A stretch of 11,100 nucleotides of DNA. Origin: Actinomycetota bacterium. GTDB taxonomy: Bacteria; Acidobacteriota; Blastocatellia; Chloracidobacteriales; Chloracidobacteriaceae. The DNA lies in the NCBI GenBank assembly GCA_013298335.1, contig JAAFHI010000047.1, forward strand, positions 1 to 11,100, in the 5' to 3' direction. Of this stretch, positions 1-11,100 are shown piece after piece (position 1 is the first letter of the stretch; every line of letters begins with the position of its first letter). A model generated the notes under the pieces. The model did no database searches and was not told where the DNA came from. It worked only from the letters and a program-made list of their open reading frames with translations. The position numbers were made by a program, and so were the translations under genes.

Positions 1-2819
<2,819 letters not shown>

Positions 2820-2839
2820 GACAATTCTCCATTCGGTAA

Positions 2840-2865
2840 CGCCGACGGGTCGTAACCCGTCGGCG
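2840..2865 (-). other. Perfect hairpin in the rpoB-rpoC spacer
   Basis: On the minus strand CGCCGACGGGT and ACCCGTCGGCG form a perfect 11-bp stem closed by a four-base TACG loop. It begins 11 bases after the rpoB stop and ends 9 bases before the GGAG Shine-Dalgarno of rpoC. No T-run follows, so it is not an intrinsic terminator. In RNA the loop reads UACG, a UNCG-type tetraloop, although the closing pair is U-A and not the most stable C-G. Possible roles are mRNA processing or stabilisation, or separating rpoB and rpoC translation. The structure is seen; the role is inferred. Confidence 0.7.
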
Positions 2866-2876
2866 GTTGACCTTCA

Positions 2877-7295
<4,419 letters not shown>

Positions 7296-7474
7296 GGCGA
7301 AGACAAACCTTTCCGCATGCGCGCGGATGCGCGTCCAAAAGTGTTGCGCAAACTCAACGGGATGACCGTTTATTGCGAGGCAGACCAACCGGCGACGTCA
7401 TGGAGTGTCGGGGGAAAAACGTCCGGTCGTCGAGCATACTTCCCTTCCCGATTGTCCGAAGTGACCTTACAGAC

Positions 7475-7522
7475 AAAAAAAGGAAGACCGCGCCGGGCAC
7501 ACGAGGCCCGCCGTCGCTCTTC
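7475..7522 (-). terminator. Intrinsic terminator / attenuator between rplL and rpoB
   Basis: On the minus strand GAAGA (7518-7522) pairs with TCTTC (7483-7487). The stem continues inward through two 2-bp GC segments and a perfect 5-bp CGGGC/GCCCG top closed by a seven-base loop (7499-7505). It is interrupted by two G-G mismatches and one bulged A, with 14 pairs in total. After one C, seven consecutive Ts follow (7475-7481). This is a good rho-independent terminator shape. Because rpoB and rpoC lie downstream without a visible strong promoter, it is likely leaky and acts as an attenuator, as in the corresponding E. coli gap. Confidence 0.75.
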
Positions 7523-7622
7523 AGCGGTTTGGGTAAGCTATCTCTTTTCGAAGGCGATTGATCACGTTTCGCCGATTTTACGCCTTGGTCCGAATCTCTG
7601 CGCGAAATCGGGAGGCCGTCGC

Positions 7623-7640
7623 GACGTGGCGAACCACGCC
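7623..7640 (-). other. Hairpin with TTCG loop downstream of rplL
   Basis: On the minus strand GGCGTGG and CCACGTC form a 7-bp stem, including one G-T wobble, around a TTCG loop. It begins about 60 bases after the rplL stop. No T-run follows. It could be an mRNA 3'-end stabiliser or a processing site after rplL, but nothing in the sequence proves a role. Confidence 0.45.
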
Positions 7641-7699
7641 TGTGACGACACTCCCGGAATCGCAATCGAGCTGTGCGTCATTCTCCGATGACACGCGGC

Positions 7700-8077
7700 T
7701 TACTTGACTTCGACCGACGCGCCGGCTTCCGTCAACTTCGCCTTCATACTTTCGGATTCGGCCTTGTTCACGCCGGTCTTGACGGCCTTGGGCGCGCCGT
7801 CGACGAGGTCCTTGGCTTCCTTCAGGCCGAGGCCCGTCAGTTCGCGAACGACCTTGATGACGTTGATCTTGTTGGCGCCGGCGCCGGTCAGGATCACGTC
7901 GAACTCATCCTTTTCAACCACGGCTTCAGCCGGGGCCGCGTTGGCCGGGCCAACCGCAACGGCGGCGGCGGCGGCGGACACGCCAAACTTGGTTTCCATC
8001 AACTTGACCAGTTCGGAAGCTTCCAGCAGCGACAGCGCGCCGATCTGATCCACGATAGCATTCAACTTCTCGGACAT
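7700..8077 (-). CDS. rplL: 50S ribosomal protein L7/L12
   Basis: Multicopy stalk protein of the large ribosomal subunit that recruits and stimulates translational GTPases such as EF-Tu and EF-G. The 125-residue product has the family's usual length and three-part build. Residues 1-33 form the dimerising N-terminal domain that binds L10. An Ala/Pro/Val-rich hinge covers about 34-55 and contains a five-alanine run encoded by a GGC/GCC-type repeat. The C-terminal factor-binding domain (about 56-125) carries [27 protein letters not shown] conservation. The ATG at 8077 is preceded by AGGCAGGAAAAGAA, a good Shine-Dalgarno. It follows rplJ after 75 bases, as usual, because L10 and L7/L12 assemble as one complex. 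It ends the ribosomal-protein part of the cluster, and a terminator-like element follows about 180 bases later. Confidence 0.98.
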   Translation of the reverse strand: MSEKLNAIVDQIGALSLLEASELVKLMETKFGVSAAAAAVAVGPANAAPAEAVVEKDEFDVILTGAGANKINVIKVVRELTGLGLKEAKDLVDGAPKAVKTGVNKAESESMKAKLTEAGASVEVK

Positions 8078-8128
8078 TTCTTTTCCTGCCTTTCAGAAAT
8101 CGGATAATGACGATTTGAGTTACGATTC

Positions 8129-8148
8129 TCTCCCCGCCGGAGCGGAGA
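8129..8148 (-). other. Hairpin in the rplJ-rplL spacer
   Basis: On the minus strand TCTCC pairs with GGAGA and an inner GC pairs with GC around a TCCG loop, with two bulged Gs on the 3' side. The hairpin starts a few bases after the rplJ stop, and no T-run follows. Extra translation of L7/L12 relative to L10 is normally needed, since several L7/L12 copies bind each L10. The hairpin may separate the two translation units, but this is only a possibility. Confidence 0.35.
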
Positions 8149-8152
8149 CGGC

Positions 8153-8677
8153 CTAGCCGGCCTGTTCCTTTTGATCGCGGACCTGCGCCGTGACGATCGC
8201 CAGATTGCGCGCCACCGCGCTCGTGACCGTCGCCAACCGCTGCGCGCCCGAATTGATGACGTACATCAGCTTCGACATCAGTTCTTCGCGCGACGGCATG
8301 GTCGCCAGCGCTTCGAGGTCCTTCGCGCCGATCGCTTTTCCTTCAAGGACACCGCCCTTGAACACGAACTTCTGGTTTTCCTTGGAAAACTTCATCAGCA
8401 GCTTGGCGACCGCGATGGGGTCTTCCGGGTTGATCGCCACCGCCGTCGCGCCGACGAACTGGTCGCTCACGACTTCAAGGGCCGTGCCCTTCGCCGCCCG
8501 CTTGGCGAGCGTGTTCTTGACGACTTTATAGGTGATGCCGGCCTTGCGCATTTCCGCGCGCAGCGAGGTGTCAACCTGGACGGTCAGGCCCTGAAAGCCG
8601 ACCAGAAACGCGTGCTGCGTCCCCTGGAAGACGGTCGACAACGCTTCAATTTCGTGGGATTTTTCCTGTTTATTCAT
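8153..8677 (-). CDS. rplJ: 50S ribosomal protein L10
   Basis: Base of the ribosomal stalk: the N-terminal domain binds 23S rRNA with L11, and the C-terminal helix binds L7/L12 dimers. The 174-residue product has the expected length. Conserved features seen are the start MNKQEKSHEIEAL, the segment YKVVKNTLAKRA near residues 50-61, and a long hydrophobic C-terminal helix after MPSREEL. The ATG at 8677 follows GAGG four bases upstream. Only 56 bases separate it from rplA, shorter than the leader in which E. coli L10 represses its own operon, so any autogenous site here must be compact or reach into rplA. rplL follows after 75 bases. Confidence 0.97.
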   Translation of the reverse strand: MNKQEKSHEIEALSTVFQGTQHAFLVGFQGLTVQVDTSLRAEMRKAGITYKVVKNTLAKRAAKGTALEVVSDQFVGATAVAINPEDPIAVAKLLMKFSKENQKFVFKGGVLEGKAIGAKDLEALATMPSREELMSKLMYVINSGAQRLATVTSAVARNLAIVTAQVRDQKEQAG

Positions 8678-8733
8678 AACGCCTCAACAAGTTACAGCGA
8701 CAACCGCTCGTTTCGAAATGCTCGGGACCAGTT

Positions 8734-9429
8734 TCAGATCTGGTATTCGGACGAATCCACCGTCACGCCGGGACCCATCGTGGAGCACACATACGCGCCC
8801 TTCACGTAGCGACCCTTGCTGGTCTGGGGCTTGGCCTTCAGCACGGCATCCATCAGCGCCCGGGTGTTTTCGTTCAGTTTTTCCAGATCGAAGGAGACCT
8901 TGCCGACCGGAACGTGAATTACGCCCGTCTTGTCGACGCGGTATTCGACCTTCCCCGCCTTGGTTTCCTGAACCGCCTTGGTGACTTCGAACGTCACCGT
9001 CCCGGTCTTCGGGTTCGGCATCAGGCCGCGGGGGCCGAGAATCTTTCCGAGCGTACCGACCGACTTCATCATGTCGGGGGTCGCGATGAGCGCGTCGAAA
9101 TCCAGCCAGCCGCCCTTGATGCGGTCGACCACTTCCTCGCCTCCGACCTCATCCGCACCGGCTTCGCGCGCTTCCTTCTGCTTTTCGCCGCCCGCGATGA
9201 CGAGCACGCGCTTGGTCTTGCCGAGTCCGTGCGGCAGCCCGATCGTTCCGCGGACCATCTGGTCGGCCTTGCGCGGATCGACGCCGAGGACCATGGTCAG
9301 TTCGACCGTTTCATCGAATTTGGCAAATGCAATCTGCTTGACGAGGGCAAGCGATTCCGAGAGCTTGTACGCCTTGGTGACGTCGATTTTTTCGACGGCG
9401 GCGCGGTATTTCTTTCCTACGCGTCCCAT
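8734..9429 (-). CDS. rplA: 50S ribosomal protein L1
   Basis: Protein of the mobile L1 stalk that helps release deacylated tRNA from the ribosomal E site. In many bacteria it also represses translation of the L11-L1 mRNA. The 231-residue product has the usual length. Conserved blocks include [11 protein letters not shown] at the start, [15 protein letters not shown] near residue 49, [16 protein letters not shown] near 132, and VGKVSF with MDAVLKAKP towards the C-terminus. The ATG at 9429 has a perfect AAGGAG (9439-9444) nine bases upstream, so the start is firm. The 76-base spacer to rplK contains two hairpins. Confidence 0.98.
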   Translation of the reverse strand: MGRVGKKYRAAVEKIDVTKAYKLSESLALVKQIAFAKFDETVELTMVLGVDPRKADQMVRGTIGLPHGLGKTKRVLVIAGGEKQKEAREAGADEVGGEEVVDRIKGGWLDFDALIATPDMMKSVGTLGKILGPRGLMPNPKTGTVTFEVTKAVQETKAGKVEYRVDKTGVIHVPVGKVSFDLEKLNENTRALMDAVLKAKPQTSKGRYVKGAYVCSTMGPGVTVDSSEYQI

Positions 9430-9456
9430 TCCAAAGAACTCCTTTCGGGTCCAAGC

Positions 9457-9497
9457 GTGAGCATCGGCTCACTCCCCGAAGTCGAAAGTGTTTCGAC
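9457..9497 (-). promoter_or_regulatory. Two tandem hairpins in the rplK-rplA spacer
   Basis: On the minus strand, first comes GTCGAAA-CAC-TTTCGAC, a perfect 7-bp stem (9481-9497). Then comes GTGAGC-CGAT-GCTCAC, a perfect 6-bp stem (9457-9472). Both lie between the rplK stop and the AAGGAG of rplA. Neither is followed by Ts. In E. coli rplK and rplA almost abut and share L1 control, so a structured 76-base spacer is a candidate place for separate control of rplA. The stems are seen; an operator role is a guess. Confidence 0.45.
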
Positions 9498-9505
9498 CAT
9501 CGAGA

Positions 9506-9931
9506 CTACTCGATGACGTCCAGACCCATGCTGCGGGCCGTGCCGGCGACCATCTTCATCGCCGTTTCGACCGAACTCGCGTTCAGGTCGGGCATTTTCA
9601 TCTCGGCGATTTCACGAATCTGGTCCATCGTGACCTTGCCGACCTTTTCGCGACCGGTCTTGGCCGCTCCCGACGCGAGGCCGACCTTCTTTTTGAGGAG
9701 GTCCGGCACCGGCGGGGTCTTGGTGATGAAGGTGAATGAACGATCGGCGTACACCGTGATCACCACCGGAATCTTCATGTCGCCCAGTTCGCCGGTCTTT
9801 GCATTGAACTGCTTGCAGAACTCGACGATGTTGACGCCGTGCTGACCGAGCGCGGGGCCGATGGGCGGCGCCGGGTTCGCTTTACCGGCCTGCACCTGCA
9901 ACTTGATATATGCCGTAACTTTCTTTGCCAT
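9506..9931 (-). CDS. rplK: 50S ribosomal protein L11
   Basis: Binds the GTPase-associated region of 23S rRNA, works with L10/L7/L12 in factor-dependent GTP hydrolysis, and is needed for RelA-type sensing of uncharged tRNA. The 141-residue product has the family length. The N-terminal domain shows [16 protein letters not shown] (about residues 21-36) with the conserved proline pair, followed by [10 protein letters not shown]. The C-terminal rRNA-binding domain includes [17 protein letters not shown] and ends [12 protein letters not shown]. The ATG at 9931 has only a weak GAGAAAG-type Shine-Dalgarno. The gene starts 37 bases after nusG. Confidence 0.98.
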   Translation of the reverse strand: MAKKVTAYIKLQVQAGKANPAPPIGPALGQHGVNIVEFCKQFNAKTGELGDMKIPVVITVYADRSFTFITKTPPVPDLLKKKVGLASGAAKTGREKVGKVTMDQIREIAEMKMPDLNASSVETAMKMVAGTARSMGLDVIE

Positions 9932-9968
9932 AAGTACTTTCTCGCCTACGATTTGGAATCCGCGCCCA

Positions 9969-10532
9969 TCACTCTTCGGTGAAGGTCAATTTCTCGACGC
10001 CCAGGAAGTCCAGTTCCACCGGGGTCGAACGACCGAAAATGGTCACCATCACCTTGAGGGTGCTCCGGTCGCCGTTCACTTCCTCGACCACGCCGGTGAA
10101 TCCCGAGAACGGGCCGCTCGTGATCCGCACCGTCTCGCCCTGGGAGAAGCTCACCTTGGGCTTGGGATTGTCGGTCGTCTGCGCCACGTGGTTGATGATC
10201 TGGTTGACTTCTTCCTCGGTCAGCGAGGTCGGCTTCTGCCCGCCGATGAAGCTCGTCACCTTCGGGGTGCTCTTGATCGTGTGCCACGCCCGCTCCGACA
10301 TTTCGCCGGTTTCGTCATTCGTCTGAACCTGGACGAGCACATAACCCGGAAAAATCATCCGGGAGGTCTCGACCCGCTTGTTGCCCCGCATTTCGACGAC
10401 GGTTTCCGCCGGGACCAGCACTTCCGGGATTTCCTCTTCCATACCGTAGGCCTTGACGCGCGTCTGGAGACTGTCGCGCACCTTCTTTTCATAGCCCGAA
10501 TAGGTATGGATGATGAACCACTGTTTCGACAT
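9969..10532 (-). CDS. nusG: Transcription termination/antitermination protein NusG
   Basis: Elongation factor that bridges the RNA polymerase cleft through its NGN domain, reduces pausing, and uses its KOW domain to contact Rho or ribosomal protein S10. The 187-residue product has the usual length. The NGN domain covers about residues 1-115: [14 protein letters not shown] near the start, then PGYVLVQ near 62 and VTSFIGG near 92. The KOW domain covers about 131-187 ([20 protein letters not shown]). The ATG at 10532 is followed by SKQWF, the expected start. The nearest purine-rich ribosome-site candidate, GGGGA, ends about 12 bases upstream and overlaps a hairpin. secE lies 48 bases upstream, the standard secE-nusG pair. 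Confidence 0.98.
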   Translation of the reverse strand: MSKQWFIIHTYSGYEKKVRDSLQTRVKAYGMEEEIPEVLVPAETVVEMRGNKRVETSRMIFPGYVLVQVQTNDETGEMSERAWHTIKSTPKVTSFIGGQKPTSLTEEEVNQIINHVAQTTDNPKPKVSFSQGETVRITSGPFSGFTGVVEEVNGDRSTLKVMVTIFGRSTPVELDFLGVEKLTFTEE

Positions 10533-10545
10533 AACGTTGTCATTT

Positions 10546-10577
10546 CCCCGACGCTGTGCGTCGTAGGGGCCATCCCC
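10546..10577 (-). other. Competing hairpins in the secE-nusG spacer
   Basis: On the minus strand CGACGC-ACA-GCGTCG forms a perfect 6-bp stem (10549-10563). A CCCC tract (10566-10569) can pair either with an upstream GGGG (10574-10577) or with the downstream GGGG (10546-10549) just before nusG. The two pairings exclude each other. The downstream GGGGA is the only ribosome-site candidate for nusG, so folding could affect nusG translation. The complementarity is seen; the switching is speculative. Confidence 0.35.
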
Positions 10578-10580
10578 GTA

Positions 10581-10859
10581 CTAACTCAACCACTTGGTGA
10601 TCTGGTCGAAACCCTTGCCGATCAGCAGGTCCGCCGCCCAGAGAAAGAGTCCGAAGAAGGCCACCGCGAAGACCACGATCAACGTCGTCGAGTAGACCTC
10701 TTCACGCGAGGGCCACGTCACGCGACGCAATTCCTCCCGAACTTCCTTGATGAAATTCTTGAAGTTGCCCCACCGGGAGCCCAAGCCGCCGTTCCCGCTC
10801 TCCGAGTCCGCGTCGGTCTTGCGGGCCGTTGTCTGCATCGCTTCGGTTGCCTGATCCAT
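10581..10859 (-). CDS. secE: Preprotein translocase subunit SecE
   Basis: Small essential inner-membrane subunit that clamps SecY in the SecYEG protein-export channel. The 92-residue product is the short single-membrane-span form typical of most bacteria outside the enteric group. Residues 1-30 are polar and low in complexity. Residues 36-55 hold the conserved amphipathic helix FIKEVREELRRVTWPSREEV. One transmembrane helix follows at about 57-80, and the C-terminus ends ITKWLS. The ATG at 10859 is the only start in the frame that precedes the conserved part by a reasonable length. Its adjacent Shine-Dalgarno is poor, but AGGAAGGA lies farther upstream beyond a hairpin. The tRNA-Trp gene lies 62 bases upstream. 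Confidence 0.96.
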   Translation of the reverse strand: MDQATEAMQTTARKTDADSESGNGGLGSRWGNFKNFIKEVREELRRVTWPSREEVYSTTLIVVFAVAFFGLFLWAADLLIGKGFDQITKWLS

Positions 10860-10866
10860 AGTCGCC

Positions 10867-10900
10867 CGCGCCCCACAAAGGGGGCGCGATGTTCCTTCCT
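10867..10900 (-). promoter_or_regulatory. secE leader: strong Shine-Dalgarno separated from the start by a hairpin
   Basis: On the minus strand AGGAAGGA (10893-10900) is followed four bases after its AAGGA core by CGCGCCCC-CTTTGT-GGGGCGCG, a perfect 8-bp GC-rich stem (10867-10888). Seven bases then lead to the secE ATG. Linearly the Shine-Dalgarno is too far away, about 33 bases. If the hairpin folds, the effective distance falls to roughly 11 bases. No T-run follows, so the stem is not a standard terminator. It could also mark the end of the tRNA-containing transcript segment. Elements are seen; the looping-out idea is inference. Confidence 0.5.
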
Positions 10901-10921
10901 ACGAAATTTGCCTGCGCGGCG

Positions 10922-10997
10922 TGGCAGGGGTAACAGGATTCGAACCCGTACTTTAGGTTTTGGAGACCCACGTGCTAACCGTTGACACTATACCCCT
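10922..10997 (-). tRNA. trnW: tRNA-Trp (anticodon CCA)
   Basis: The 76-base gene includes the encoded CCA tail (10922-10924). The acceptor stem AGGGGTA/TACCCCT is seven perfect pairs with G as discriminator base. The D arm is GTGT/GCAC with the loop CAACGGTTA. The anticodon stem is TGGGT/ACCTA with the loop CTCCAAA, so the anticodon is CCA and the tRNA reads UGG. The T arm is ACGGG/CCTGT around TTCGAAT, and the variable loop has four bases. It sits 21 bases after tuf and 62 bases before secE, a common arrangement, and is probably cut out of a tuf-secE transcript. Confidence 0.97.
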
Positions 10998-11018
10998 GTG
11001 TCGGGCCGCGCCTTCGCA

Positions 11019-11100
11019 CTACTCGATGATGTCGGAGATCGTCCCGGCACCCACCGTCCGTCCGCCTTCGCGAATCGCGAACCGCAGACCCTTCTCCATC
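11019..11100 (-). CDS. tuf: Elongation factor Tu (partial, C-terminal 26 residues)
   Basis: EF-Tu delivers aminoacyl-tRNA to the ribosome as a GTP complex. Only the last 26 codons, part of domain 3, are in the window, plus one base of the preceding codon. The visible sequence contains GLRFAIREGGRTVGAG, which is diagnostic of the EF-Tu C-terminus, and ends TISDIIE before a TAG stop (11019-11021). The GTPase domain lies outside the window. Its place ahead of trnW-secE-nusG is the common one. Whether a second tuf copy exists cannot be told from here. Confidence 0.95.
   Translation of the reverse strand, partial: MEKGLRFAIREGGRTVGAGTISDIIE

Larger units (their letters stand above)
7296..7699 (-). 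other. rplL-rpoB intergenic region (404 bases), untranslated leader of rpoB
   Basis: No credible gene lies in this gap. On the minus strand it holds, in order, a 7-bp hairpin with a TTCG loop (7623-7640), a terminator-like hairpin with seven Ts (7475-7522), and a GC-rich 5-bp hairpin (7314-7331) next to the presumed rpoB Shine-Dalgarno (7308-7314). A large rplL-rpoB gap with an attenuator and an RNase III-processed hairpin is known in E. coli, so the layout is comparable although the sequence is not. I found no convincing sigma-70-type promoter. A TAAAAT at 7575-7580 lacks a -35 partner, and TATGCT near 7434-7439 has only a weak one. Confidence 0.75.

Noticed and set aside
7296..7388. An upstream ATG that would extend RpoB by 31 residues
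   Set aside because: The extension does not look like RpoB. The internal ATG at 7295 begins with a typical N-terminus and has a purine-rich site upstream, though at a long spacing.
7575..7580. TAAAAT in the rplL-rpoB gap as a -10 box for an rpoBC promoter
   Set aside because: No acceptable -35 sequence lies 16 to 18 bases upstream, and the terminator-like hairpin lies downstream of it.
7354..7665. A 103-codon minus-strand frame in the rplL-rpoB gap
   Set aside because: It is Arg- and Ser-rich, lacks a good ribosome site, runs through the terminator hairpin and T-run, and resembles no known family.
7960..7976. GGC-type trinucleotide repeat
   Set aside because: It encodes the alanine run of the flexible L7/L12 hinge, where such low-complexity sequence is normal.
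9861..10985. A 374-codon plus-strand frame across rplK, nusG, secE and the tRNA
   Set aside because: It runs antisense through several firmly identified genes and a tRNA, with a composition typical of shadow frames.

Overview
This window is the conserved bacterial tuf - trnW - secE - nusG - rplK - rplA - rplJ - rplL - rpoB - rpoC cluster. Every gene lies on the minus strand, so transcription runs from base 11100 towards base 1. Both ends are cut: only the last 26 codons of tuf are present at the right edge, and rpoC leaves the left edge inside its trigger-loop region. The DNA is GC-rich, the proteins are ordinary and full length, and I see no mobile element, CRISPR array, prophage or foreign gene. 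The organism is a bacterium. The RpoB type (about 1472 residues, with an eight-cysteine insertion near the N-terminus) and the RpoC N-terminus remind me of Acidobacteriota or related uncultured lineages, but this is a recollection and no search was run.

Layout from upstream to downstream: tuf C-terminus (11019-11100); tRNA-Trp(CCA) with encoded CCA tail (10922-10997); secE (10581-10859); nusG (9969-10532); rplK (9506-9931); rplA (8734-9429); rplJ (8153-8677); rplL (7700-8077); a 404-base gap containing an intrinsic-terminator-like hairpin; rpoB (2877-7295); a 57-base spacer with a perfect 11-bp hairpin; rpoC (1-2819, partial).

The genes supply translation elongation (EF-Tu, tRNA-Trp, L11, L1, L10, L7/L12), protein export (SecE) and transcription (NusG, beta, beta'). 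L11, L10 and L7/L12 form the GTPase-stimulating stalk on which EF-Tu acts. NusG binds the polymerase made from RpoB and RpoC. The terminator-like element between rplL and rpoB offers a simple way to make less polymerase than ribosomal protein from one transcript.

This is a housekeeping region and I do not see a new system in it. The points worth a second look are the RpoB zinc-ribbon insertion, whose first half has the same spacing as the RpoC N-terminal zinc ribbon; the rplL-rpoB attenuator; a hairpin that may loop out the distance between the secE Shine-Dalgarno and its start codon; and several hairpins in the other spacers.
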